Assembly (NCBI GenBank): GCA_025769875.1
Contig: JAGFNK010000171.1
Location: 1 to 64,000 of the forward strand
Length of the DNA stretch: 64,000 bases
From: Russula earlei
Taxonomy: Eukaryota > Basidiomycota > Agaricomycetes > Russulales > Russulaceae
Direction of reading: 5' to 3'
Position numbers and translations under genes: made by a program
Notes under the pieces: model-generated
The model's input: only the letters and a program-made list of their open reading frames with translations
Database searches by the model: none
Told to the model about the DNA's origin: nothing
In this document: positions 12,860 through 23,600 of the stretch, piece after piece
Numbering within the stretch: position 1 is the stretch's first letter
How the letters are laid out: every line of letters begins with the position of its first letter

Positions 12860-13451
12860 CGCGGCGCAGGCTGACTGTGAATTCTGCCATTGGATGTGGA
12901 CCGCAGGAGAGGACGCGGGATCCCTCAATGGGGTAGAGGGCAGTTCGTGAGCTGTGTTGTCCAAGTTCATGGGTACGACCCCATTGAGGATAGACATGGC
13001 TCGGGCTGAGCTGGCCTGGCTGGCACGCGTTGGTATCGGATCCCGTGATCGTCCATATCCACCAATGGTGTCTGCCACCAGTCAATCAAGATAGGATGCT
13101 CCGCTGGTCGCATCATATCGTCAATCTCGAGCGTGCAGAACATACACGCCAACCAAGACCGCGGCCGGGACTCTGACTGTCTCATGTCGCCCTTGCAGCA
13201 TCTCATTCTGAACAGTCTTTTCTTTGTCGTCATGCGCATGGAGCATGGAGCATTTCTTAGCCAAGTGGACGACTGATCGCCAACGAGGTCAACGTAGTCA
13301 TGAGAATGAGGTTCGATCCAATTTAGGCTGGTTGTACACGGCACGACCGAAACACCGATGGGTTAAGCGCGTGAGCTTGAACTCATTCAATGAAGCATGT
13401 ATCCCCTTCCATATATACCACCCTCACGTCTCCACTCCTTTCCCATTCACC
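12860..13451. promoter_or_regulatory. Intergenic space with TATA promoter of P450 copy 1
   Basis: There is no supported gene here. The last 150 bp closely match the region upstream of P450 copy 2 (16195-16329), including a gatccaattt-ggctggttg block, gttaagcgc and cgtctccactcctttcccatt next to the start. A TATA-like atatata lies at 13411-13417, about 40 bp before the ATG. Upstream of about 13300 I see nothing recognisable. Confidence 0.6.
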
Positions 13452-15631
13452 ATGTCACTCTCTACCCCCACAGCATATTGGCCACTGCGTTCGACGCCCC
13501 AGAGCTTCTCCGAGCTCCGTGTTGGCCTCATCGTGCTTGCCACCAGTTTTGTAAGCCGCGGACTTGCACCACCATGCTTTAACCACGTTCCTCACAGCCG
13601 ACTCTTAGGCTTCTCAATGGTTCTTCCGTCGCTACGAGCCACGCTCCTCTCTCTCACGTGTGGCCCTCCTCGTCGTGATCCCAGCGCTGCTTTCTTTTCC
13701 CATAAGCTACACCCACGCCGTTTCCTGGTACGCTGCCCTCCCGCTCGCATTCATCGCGTACGGAGGTAGTTTGGGGGCTTTCATCCTCGCGTATCGCCTC
13801 TCACCTTTCCATCCTCTCGCCAAATTCCCTGGGCCCCTCATTGCCAAAACATCCAAGTTGTGGGCAGCATATGTCAGCTTCAGAGGCGACCAGCACAGGT
13901 ACTACAAACGCCTACACGATCTCTATGGCGATGTCGTGAGAATAGGTTTGGCCGATCTTTCATCAGTCGCCTCTCTACTTCCTCACCCTCTTCCAGGTCC
14001 CAACGAGCTCTCTATTCGTGATGCTTCCCTTGTTCACACCGTACTTGGCCAAGGGGGCCTTCCTAAAGGACCACGTAGGTACATGTTATCTACATAGCGG
14101 CAGACATCCCACATGTGATGATCAGGCTGGGATTGGCGGCCTGGTTCCCCCGGCATTGATTGCTCAGCGCGATCCGGTAAAGCACGCGCATCAACGCAAG
14201 CCCTGGAATCGAGCGTTATCATCTGTGGCTTTGAAAGAGTACGAAGCCATTGTGGCGAAACGTACAAGGCAACTAGCAAGTTGTCTCGAGAACTTGGTCC
14301 ACAGATCGGGCCACAAGGATGGCACCGCGTTGGATATGGCTGCATGGTTCAGCTATTTCGCGTGAGGTTCAACTGTTATCCACCCTCGGCTGCATTCTCA
14401 CGCCTTTCCTCAGGACAGATTTCATGGGTGATATGGCGTAAATACTTCAGGCGTGAAGCTAATTATATGCTGATGAGTTTGCCCAGTTTTGGGGGTGGAT
14501 TCGAGCTTATGAATGCTGGTGGCGACAAGGACGGTATCTGGACCTTTCTCGAATCCGGCCTGCGGTATGTGTCTGTTCCCTTCTTTCCACGCCTCTGATT
14601 CGTTTCTTTAGCATCGGTGTAGCTGTGGGACATGTCTCATACTTTACACCCTTTCTCTCAGCTCTCACTGGACAGAAGGGATCCATTCAGGTTTCCCGAG
14701 ACTTTGGCAGAGAAAGTGTTTTCAAACGATTGCAAGCCGGAGCGAACAGGAAGGACTTGTTCTACCACTTGGTGCGCCAACATGATTCCAGTCGCTCATC
14801 ATCGCCTCATTGTCGTCGATTATAGAGCGGCGAAGAGCTTCCTGAATCGGAGCGTCCCTCTGTGGTTGATGTCGCACAGGATGGATTGTTAGCCATCATT
14901 GCTGGTTCTGACACGACAAGCAGCTCGCTTACGGGGACAATTTATTATCTCTTACTCAATCCGACAGCTTACGACCGCCTACAAAAAGAAGTCGATTCTG
15001 CATTTCCGAATGGAGAAGAGCCTCTCGACGTAGTGAAATTGAGCCAAATGGAGTGGTTAAATGGCTGCATGTGAGTGAACACACATGGAACCTGTCAGCG
15101 ACTTGTCTTTATGGTGTCAATAGCAATGAGACTCTTCGTCTTCTTCCCGCTGTGCCAAGTGGCTCACAACGATCAGTGCTCAAGGGTAAGGGTACCAAAG
15201 TACTCGGCAGGTTGTACGTTGGCACCACCGTCTACGCGATCGCCCGCTTTTCTCTAACCATATTCGGCGTTCACACCCGTAGAGTGCTTCCTGAGGAGAC
15301 ACAGCTGTTCCTTCACACCTACAGCATTCATCGGGACGAGCGTAACTTCCATAATCCAGAGGCATTCCTGCCGGAACGGTGGTTCAGTAAGGGCGCTCCT
15401 GCAGGTGAACACAACGCGACCGCCTTTATCCCGTTCTCGTATGGACCGACCATCTGCGCGGGTAAGAACCTAGCACTGATGGAGATGCGGATGGTGCTCT
15501 GCTGGTTGTTGCAACGGTTCCGTTTCTCGAAGGTCCCCGGCGTCGCTTACGAGGAATGGGAAGGAAAGATTCAGGATTGGTTTGTGACACACGTCGAACC
15601 ACTGTCGGTCAACGTTTCGATCAGGGTATGA
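13452..15631 (+). CDS. Cytochrome P450, tandem copy 1 (one apparent frameshift)
   Basis: This is a membrane-anchored P450 mono-oxygenase of a fungal secondary-metabolism or detoxification type; the substrate is unknown. ATG 13452 starts MSLSTPTAYWPLRSTPQSFS. A hydrophobic anchor (ALLVVIPALLSFPISYTHAV...AALPLAFIAYGG) and KFPGPLIAKTSKLWAAY follow. The I-helix is AIIAGSDTTSSSL, the K-helix ExxR is NETLRLLPAVP, then HTYSIHRDERNFHNPEAFLP, and the heme loop is FSYGPTICAGKN with its cysteine. Introns of about 50-60 nt interrupt it many times. An extra C in the run at 14147-14151 (five C here, four in copy 2) throws LIAQRDPVKHAHQRKPWNRA out of frame with the preceding exon. Without that base the gene would read through to the stop at 15631. 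It could be a recent pseudogene or an assembly error. Confidence 0.8.
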
Positions 15632-16329
15632 AGACTGGCTAGATTGTCCCTGCAAGTCGCTATCTCGAGAATCTGATGACTTAGACCCAGCCATGTCCCG
15701 CATTGACTAACTCCTGCTGACAAAGATTATGATTTGGGATGATGACATAATGTCACATGCAACAACGGCATATCGGAAACTGGCGAGAACAGCGTGATCG
15801 AACGAAACGAAAGTTTCGTTAGTATCGATCTGACATCTGCAGGTGGAGGCACCCTTGATCGGGAATCCCAACAGAGAGCGGGTGACCCTTCCACCTCAAC
15901 ACAGTCCTCAATTATTTAATTTAATCAGCTGTCATGCCACACTTGAAGCTCGCAAATCGTCCTGAATTTCGGTGCAGCTTGTTAAGTATCAGTTTAAACC
16001 CTTTCTGCCAACCCTTGCGCTATGTGTCTATTACGTTGACTGTCATTCGTCATGAATGCTTTCAACTTGAAGAGTGCGCACAGTAAGGTACGTTGTCGTG
16101 CATACGATCAACACTCGGGCAACGAGGTGAAGAGCAACGATCTGAAGGTATGAATGTCAAGTCCGTCAGGGGTTCTGACATTTCATGAGAAAGATAGGTC
16201 GATCCAATTTGGCTGGTTGCACACGGACGACTGAACACCAATGTGTTAAGCGCTTGAGCTTGAAATGAAGCAGGTATTCCTTCTATATAATGCCCCCACG
16301 CTCACGTCTCCTCTCCTTTCCCATTCACC
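15632..16329. promoter_or_regulatory. Inter-P450 spacer with TATA promoter of copy 2
   Basis: The left part (gtatgaagactggctagattgt onward) is shared with the 3' flanks of copies 2 and 3, so it belongs to the duplicated unit. The right 135 bp match the promoter of copy 1, with tatataa at 16284-16290, about 40 bp before ATG 16330. No other gene is visible. Confidence 0.6.
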
Positions 16330-18506
16330 ATGTCACTCTCTACCCCCACAGCATATTGGCCACTGCGTTCGATGCCCCAGAGCTTCTCCGAGCTCCGTGT
16401 TGGCCTCATCGTGCTTGCCACCAGTTTTGTAAGCCGCGGACTTGCACCACCATGCTTTTAACACGCTCCTTACGGCCCACTGTTAGGCGTCCCAATGGTT
16501 CTTCCGTCGCTACGAGCCCCGCTCCACTCTCACACGTGTGGCCCTCCTCGTCGTGATCCCAGCGCTGCTTTCTTTTCCCATAAGCTGCACCCACGCCGTG
16601 TCCTGGTACGCTGCCCTCCCGCTCGCGTTCGTCGCGTACGGAGGTAGTTTGGGGGCTTTCATCCTCGTGTATCGCCTCTCGCCTTTCCATCCTCTCGCCA
16701 ACTACCCTGGGCCCATCATTGCCAAAACATCCAAGTTGTGGGCAGCATATGTCAGCTTCAGAGGCGACCAGCACAGGTACTACAAACGCCTACACGATCT
16801 CTATGGCGATGTCGTGAGAATAGGTTTGGCCGATCTTTCATCAGTCGCCTCTCTACTTCCTTACCCTCTTCCAGGTCCCAACGAGCTCTCTATTCGTGAT
16901 GCTTCCCTTGTTCACACCGTACTTGGCCAAGGCGGCCTTCCTAAAGGACCACGTAAGTCCATTATCTATATAGCAGAGCAGCGGATATCCCACATGTGAT
17001 GATCAGGCTGGGATTGGCGGACTGGTTCCCCGGCATTAATTGCTCTGTGCGATCCGGTAAAGCACGGGAATCAGCGCAAGCTCTGGAGTCAAGCGTTATC
17101 ATCGAAAGAGTACGAAGCCATTGTGGCGAAACGTGCCAGGCAACTGGCGAGTTGTCTCGAGAATTTGGTCCACAGATCGGGCCACAAGGATGGCACCGCG
17201 TTGAATATGACTGCATGGTTCAAGTATTTCACGTGAGGTTCAACTGCTATCCCACCCTCGGCTGTATTCTGATGCCCTTCCTTAGAACGGATTTCATGGG
17301 TGACATGGCGTAAAATATTTCAGGCATGGGAGCTATAATAATATACTGATTGAGTTTGCCCAGTTTTGGGGGTTGCTCCGAGCTCATGAATGCTGGTGGT
17401 GACAAGGACGGTATCTGGACCCTTCTCGAATCCGGCCTACGGTATGTATCTGTCTCATTAGACTTTTCACGCCTCTAATTCATTTCTTTAGCATCAGTGC
17501 AGCTGTGGCACATGTCTCATACTTTAAACCCATTCTCAAATCTCTCACTGGCCATAAAGGACCCATTCATAGATTCCGAGACTTTGGCAGAGAAACTGTT
17601 TTCAAGCGATTGCAAGTCGGAGCGAACAGGAAGGACTTGTTCTACCACTTGGTGCGCCAACATGTCCCAGTCGCTGATCATCGCCTCATTGTCGTCGATT
17701 ATAGAGCGGCGAAGAGCTTCCTGAATCGGAGCGTCCCTCTGTGGATGATGTTGCACAGAATGGATTGCTGGTCATCCTTGCTGGTTCAGACTCGACAAGC
17801 AACACACTTACGGGGATAATTTATTATCTCTTACTCAATCCGACTGCTTACGACCGCCTACAAGAAGAGGTTGATTCCGTATTCCCGAATGGAGAAGAGC
17901 CTCTCGACGTACTGAAGTTGAGCCAAATGGAGTGGTTAAATGGCTGCATGTGAGTGAACACACATGGGACCCCTCAGCGACATACCTTTATGGTGTCAAT
18001 AGCAATGAGACTCTTCGTCTTCTTCCCGCTGTGCCAAGTGGCTCACAACGATCAGTGCTCAAGGGTAAGGGTACCAAAGTACTCGGCAAGCTGTACGTCG
18101 GTGCCACCGTCTATGTGATCGCCCGCTTTCCTCTGACCGCATTTGGCGCTCACCCATAGAGTGCTTCCTGAGGAGACAGCTGTTCCTTCACACCTACAGC
18201 ATTCATAGAGACGAGCGTAACTTCCATATTCCAGAGGCATTCCTGCCGGAACGGTGGTTCAGTCAGGGCGCTCTCGCTGGTGAACACAACGTGACTGCCT
18301 TTATCCCATTCTCGTACGGACCGACGATGTGCGTGGGCAAGAACCTAGCACTGATGGAGATGCGGATGGTACTCTGTTGGATGTTGCAACGGTTCCGCTT
18401 CTCGAAGGTACCCGGTGTTGCTTACGAGGAATGGGAAGGAAGGATTCAGGATTGGTTTGTGATCCATTTTGAACCTCTGTCGGTCAACGTTTCAATCAGG
18501 GTATGA
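16330..18506 (+). CDS. Cytochrome P450, tandem copy 2 (2-nt deletion)
   Basis: This is a close tandem duplicate of copy 1, with the same exon pattern and near-identical N-terminus. Differences include an in-frame loss of three residues after the WSQALSS-like region (about 17100) and a change in the oxygen-activating I-helix motif from GSDTTS to GSDSTS (about 17786-17803). The heme loop is FSYGPTMCVGKN. The site joining copy 1's overlong exon is in frame here (RWDWRTGSPALIA...DPVKHGNQRKLW). However, near 18174 copy 2 reads gaggagacagctg where copy 1 has gaggagacacagctg. This 2-nt loss shifts the frame just before FLHTYSIHRDE and the heme region. A shifted splice site (acag at the same place) might rescue it, but that is uncertain. 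Confidence 0.78.
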
Positions 18507-19070
18507 AGACTGGCTGGATTGTATTGTATGGCCCTACGAGTCGCTATCTAGAATCCGATGACGATGACTTGTACCCCAGCCATGTGCCGCACCCGCGGGT
18601 GGAAGTGCGCACCTTATCATGGTGATGTGTGAGCCGACGCTGTTGGCAGCGATGAAACAAACGCCTGTCCATCAGCAGTAATTGGCCATGTGTCTGAGCA
18701 CCCTGGCTTGATTTTCTCTTTTCTTGGCGCAAATGCTGTAGGATAACGGCTCAGCCTTGTGTATGAAATCCTGTATTGGTTAGTGCCTAACCTGTAGAAT
18801 AACGGTTATATGCACTATTACCTTAATAGATGGTAATAGAGGAGCTAAAGGAGCGTGTAATACCGACGTCAGCCTAAAATGAAACGCGGGTAATTTACAT
18901 TCTCGGTCCGGTTGGTCCGTCGCAGCATTTGTCCATTGGCTTTCATTATCTACTACTACGCCCTCTGCCAGCGCAAAGATCTCGACAGGAAGGAACAACT
19001 TTTGTCCACTGCAGGTCTTCATTTTGCCTTTGTACCTGCAGATGGCGGGAAAGAAGACAGAAACTTTTGT
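18507..19070. repeat. Duplicated 3' flank of the P450 unit (copy A)
   Basis: Blocks of this flank recur at 22918-23250. Both begin with the last P450 codons and gtatgaag-ctgg, then share gtcgctatct, gagccgacgctg, tcagcagtaattggcc and finally tttgcctttgtacctgcaga followed by tggcgggaaagaaga. It marks the edge of the tandem duplication unit. No gene is seen. Confidence 0.65.
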
Positions 19071-20640
19071 TAAGCCCAGAAGTTGGTGGTTTGGGCCGCT
19101 AGGGGCATGTGTGGAGGAGTGCAAAAGCACAACATGGTATGTCCCCAGGATCATTTTGATCCCTCAAATTTTCCACTCCCCTCAGGGGAAAATACATTAC
19201 TTTTGCTCCTCTTTGTTTTGTTTGATTTAGATTGAAATTGAAAATGTCTGAAAAGCAAGAACATTCCCTCCATTCCATATTGGCTCCATGACTGTTATTG
19301 TGATCTCTACATCTTGTGATCCCTTCTGTGCTATCATGTGATCCATACATGTCCAGGTAACACTGGATTGCTGTTACTTTCCCTTTGTTTGGTTCTCTTT
19401 CCATTTATATCTGTTTCTTAGTTTTGACTGTGCAATGCTGCACACCTACTGTGCAGCACAGTGTTACGAACCAAGGCCAAGTCCTGGCCAAGGATTGTCC
19501 TATTTTACTCAAGAAAGACCTCTCTCACTTTGCATTGCCGACTCCCTTCCATTTTCTGGGCTATCCCTCCTGTGGTACAAGATATTGCTATTGCAAAGGC
19601 ACTCTAACACGACCAGGCACCGGTTTCCTAATCGGGTAATCATCGCGTGGCAGCCACATGGCCACCCAGCCACCATGGACCCGAAACAGCGGCACAAACT
19701 CTTAGAAACTGTTGCATAAATCATCTGACGTCATCAAGGCTCCAATGACATCATGGCTGACTGAGCGACTCCACAGTGACCTCATAGGCTCACTAAGCGC
19801 CCCACAGTGACATCATAATGATGTCATCGCTCCACAATGATCAGTAATGCGCTCAGTAAGCCTGAAACTTGGCATAAGCAAGTTTATGCCTCTGTAGTCC
19901 TATTGGATGGTACCAAAGAGTCTAGAATAGTCCCAGTGCTTTGTAATCGATCCTGTACACTGTATATAAGCCCCAATGAAGCATGGCAGTCGTCAGACTG
20001 TCCATTTGTGATACTCTCATACTCCTGGGTACTCCCCTGCGACTGCTCAGTTTAAAGACTTCCCTCGCCTCCAAGGTACTCTTCAACAACCGCCTTGTCT
20101 AAAGCCCCTTCGCTGCACTGGCCTCCAGCCTTCGCCTCTGCCTCTTGCAACACTTACCAGTCCCCATCTGGTACCTCCTCGTCGTTTGGCTCGTCCTCTT
20201 GTTCAACGCCGCCTTCGCCGCGTATCATCTGTTCCGACCCTTGCCCACCTGCTCCTGAGTCCTTAGTGATCAGCAGTACGTGTCTTGACACACAGTTACT
20301 TGGTTCTGACTCATTTGTGGCCTCTTTTCTATGACTCCTACTTATTATGACTCCTACTATACTAGTAGCACAGTCAAAGCACAGCTATTGCTGTGCTTCT
20401 CCTGTATATATAAGCTCAGTACTTTGTGACCAAAGCCCTAAGCTTGGTCTCTTGTAGAATCCACTCTTCTATGACTGCCTTGTTTAAAGCCCCCTCATCA
20501 CTCTGGCCTCTAACCTTCATCTTTGCCTCTTGCAACATGTATCAGTCCCCATCTGGTACCTCATTGTTGTTTAGCATGTCCTCTTGATCAACACTTTACT
20601 CAAAGTGTCACAGTAACTAGCTGTGTCAGTTCTCAAGCCT
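19071..20640 (+). mobile_element. LTR-like retroelement relics
   Basis: This AT-richer block lacks open genes but has long-terminal-repeat features. A tgttacgaaccaagg start lies near 19461. Short repeated enhancer-like motifs (ccacagtgac followed by ctcat or atcat, at about 19772 and 19801) come next. TATA boxes lie at about 19961 (tgtatataag) and about 20405 (gtatatataag). Downstream of each TATA box lies a diverged copy of one sequence: gccttgtctaaagcccc...cctcttgcaac...cagtccccatctggtacctc at about 20090-20210, and a second at about 20478-20600. I infer two partial LTRs or one internally duplicated LTR. No reverse transcriptase or integrase was seen. Confidence 0.55.
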
Positions 20641-21033
20641 GAAGACAAGTGTGTTTGAAGAGACAAAGATGATTCAAGTTGCTTGACGAGCTTCCCTGCA
20701 GCAGTTGCTAGTGTTTCATGCTAAACAGGTTATGGCCAATAGACCCTTCCTAGTATGACTTGGTCCATTGAGAAGCTAGGGTAAGTTGTATGTGATGGTC
20801 AAGGGGGATTTCCCACAAGCTATATGTGCTTAGGAACTCTGTTACCCTAAGCAATGCAAAGAGAAGGTGAGTAGATAGAGGGTTGAAGAAGAAGAGCTCT
20901 TCTCAGTAGAGTGAAGAGAGACTCTTAGGGGAGGAAGGGATAGGTAGAGTAGATGGTAGGTGGTGTGTGTGAAGAGTTGATGAAATGGAGAGGTAGATGT
21001 GGTTTGAAGATTAGGAGTGAAGTGGGTTGCAGT
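20641..21033. other. Retroelement-rich spacer, no gene seen
   Basis: This is an AT-rich, purine-biased sequence (gtgaagagag, gtagatagag and similar runs) between the LTR-like relics and the large inverted repeat. I see no open gene. Confidence 0.4.
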
Positions 21034-22350
21034 GTTAAGGCTCTAAAGTGCCTTAAATAAGATCAATGGTTGTGTCTATAAATGTGTCCTACCAATGCAG
21101 ATATGCTTGAGTCAAGCAAGCAATACTCATGGAGGGGAAGGAGTGTTATGTCCTTCAAGAGTATGGCAACAAGATGAGAGGGGCTCTGCAGATGGGGTAG
21201 GAGTCAACTGTTTGGGATTGGCAAACTAAGTTGAGCTTAAAGCTCAACTACTACAAACTGGAGGCTTTATATAGCCCTCAGAGATAAGGTTCTTGCTAAT
21301 GTAAGTACTGGTTGGTGCTATAGTAGCAAGGACAGCTCATAGAAGCAATAGTTGCTTCTGATATAAACAACAATCTCAGTGCTGGAAGCATTAGTTGCTT
21401 CCATAGTAGCAATCTCAGGTCATAAGTACTTTCCTAATCAGAAAATGATGTACATCGCAGTGCAGGAACATCTGGAACAGAAGCAATGCAATTCATTGCT
21501 TCTGTGTCCCTTCTTCAGATAGAAATGATCAATGCATTCTGAACGCAATATCAAGGAACATAAATGGTCAAGATCTGACACATGCATGATGCAAACAATG
21601 CAGTCCATAGTTCATGTGTCTGACATCTTCCAGACCCCAAACCACTTGGTAACATTACCCCTCCTTCAGATTGGTGGTCCCACACACCAATAATTCTTAG
21701 AATCAAGTGTTGGGGTCAATGCCATCATCAGCAAGGGTGTTACTGAGTGGTTTGGGGTCTGGAAGATGCTGGGTGCCCAAACTATGGACTGCATCATCCT
21801 CATCATGTGTGCATCAGATCTTGACTGTTTATGTTCCTTGATATTGCATTTGGAACCCATTGATTGAACCCTTTTGAAGAAGTGATACAGAAGCAATGGA
21901 TCATATTGCTTCTATCCCAGATGTTCCTGTACTGCTACATATGCCATTTTCTGATTAGGAAAGTACTTATGACACTGAGATTGCTACTATAGAAGCAACT
22001 AATGCTTCCAGCAATCATTTATATCAGAAGCAACTATTACTTCTATGAGCCATCCTTGCTACTATTGCACCAACCAGTACTTACAGTAGCAAGAACCTTA
22101 TCCCTGAGGGCTATATAAAGCCCCCAGTTTGTAGTAGTTGAGCCTAAAGCTCGACTTAGTTTGCCAATCCCAAACAGTTGACTCCCACCCCATTTGCAGA
22201 GCCCCTCTCATCTTGTTGTCATACTCTAGAAGGACCTAACACTCCTTCTCCTCCACAAGTATTGCTTGCTTGACTCAAGCATATCTGCATTGGTAGGATG
22301 TGTTTACAGGTGTGACCATTGATCTTATTCAAGGCACTTTGGAGCCTTAG
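21034..22350. repeat. Large imperfect inverted repeat with outward TATA boxes
   Basis: The left arm (about 21034-21660) is the inverted match of the right arm (about 21733-22350), with a spacer of about 70 bp and scattered indels. Matching blocks include tgcttgagtcaagcaagcaa and its mirror near 22265, the block around gggattggcaaactaagt near 21215 and its mirror near 22160, and gaccccaaaccac against gtggtttggggtc flanking the spacer. Each arm carries ggctatataaag pointing away from the centre. This could be two solo LTRs inserted head to head or a foldback element. No protein is encoded. Confidence 0.75.
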
Positions 22351-22497
22351 CATAAGTTGAGCTTCTATCACAGACATTGCTGTGAAAGCAACCTAGAATT
22401 AGGCAGGAAGCCTTGGGACTAGGATCTAGTCATCATATGGTCAGCTACCTACACTAAAGTAGTCAAGGGAGAGAATCTATACAGGCCTCTCCACAAC

Positions 22498-22917
22498 AAG
22501 AAGGTGTACTATGTGACTCTCAATGAGCAGCACAGTTGGACACACACATACTTCTGTAAAGACCCCTACTGTCATTGGCATAGACAGTGGTAAGCAGGCA
22601 CACAAGTCCTTACTCCCTAGGAAAGGCAGTGGCAAGTGGACAAACTGGAGATTGAAGGAGAACATTGCATACATGTAATGTTCAACCAGAAATCAAAGCA
22701 AGGAACCAAATTTGGTTGGTTCAAGGCTAGAGTGGGTAACAATCTACCCTTAGGAATTAAAGGAACTGCCATCTGGTGCTGGGCAGACCAAGAAGGACCT
22801 AACTGATACAAGGTCCAATATAAAGGAAGGTACCTTCCTTGCAAATATATTAACAATCAGTGGTACTTTGTTGAATACCACAAAGGACATCCCTATGCAG
22901 GAGAGGATGAAGACATC
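22498..22917 (+). pseudogene. Decayed coding fragment, unknown element protein
   Basis: One frame (starting at 22498) reads KKVYYVTLNEQHSWTHTYFC, then KDPYCHWHRQW, then a stop. After further stops, the same frame ends YINNQWYFVEYHKGHPYAGE. Cys, His and Trp are placed as in a small zinc-binding domain (DPYCHWHR), which suggests a real ancestral protein. It lies just outside the outward TATA of the right inverted-repeat arm, so it may be the start of an element's coding region. It ends abruptly at about 22917, where P450-derived sequence begins. I cannot name the family. Confidence 0.4.
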
Positions 22918-23250
22918 AACGTTTCGATCAGGGTATGAAGGCTGGTTAGATTGTATGGCCCTGCCAGTCGCTATCTCGATAATCTGATAACGTGTGCCCA
23001 GCATGCGGAGCGACCACCCACACCCGTGTGTGAGCCGACGCTGCAACATCCATGTCTATCAGCAGTAATTGGCCTCGTGTTCGCGTCATATGAGCATCTT
23101 TGGTATTGTCACCCATATTTTTTTTCTTGATGCGAATGCTCGGATTAAAAGCTATGTCCTCTGCCGGCGCAAAGATCTCAACGGTTTGTCCACCGGCATG
23201 GGATCTGCCGCAGGTTTGCCTTTGTACCTGCAGATGGCGGGAAAGAAGAC
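22918..23250 (+). repeat. P450 C-terminal stub plus duplicated 3' flank (copy B)
   Basis: At 22918-22938 the codons NVSIRV and a stop reproduce the exact end of P450 copies 1 and 2. The flanking sequence that follows matches 18507-19070. The stub shows that a P450 end once preceded this point and that retroelement DNA now abuts it. Confidence 0.7.
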
Positions 23251-23600
23251 CGTGGTGGAACCCTGGTGTTCAAGGTCGGCCCAGGACATCGGACCGACAT
23301 CGCAGGAGTCGTCACCCTTTTTTTTTTGTTCTCCCCCCGCAAATGTCTTGCCACATATAACTCATAGAGGATGCCCTACCTCCGATCGGCAAGAGGATCT
23401 TCTCTCCGTGCACCGTGTGGATGAATTGACATTGTATAGGGTTGACAATGGCCCGAGACCCCGAGGGTGCTGGTGCCGTCATATCTTACTGGGCAGCCTA
23501 CCAGTGCAAAGCTGCCGCCCCGGGCAGAGGTTGCCATCTAGAGGGCAAAGGAACCTGAGATGAACGCCTGACAGCGGCGGGTCATGCACAAAGCCCCAAC
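23251..23600. other. GC-rich spacer, no gene seen
   Basis: This stretch between the duplicated flank and the third P450 copy carries a T10 run near 23322. I see no gene and no counterpart of the usual P450 promoter and first exons. Confidence 0.4.

Noticed and set aside
11548..12950. Long plus-strand frames (433 and 371 codons) opposite the disordered gene
   Set aside because: They are Gly/Arg-rich mirror frames of GC-rich DNA. The minus-strand frame has a good ATG, a canonical gtgagt intron and matching phase.
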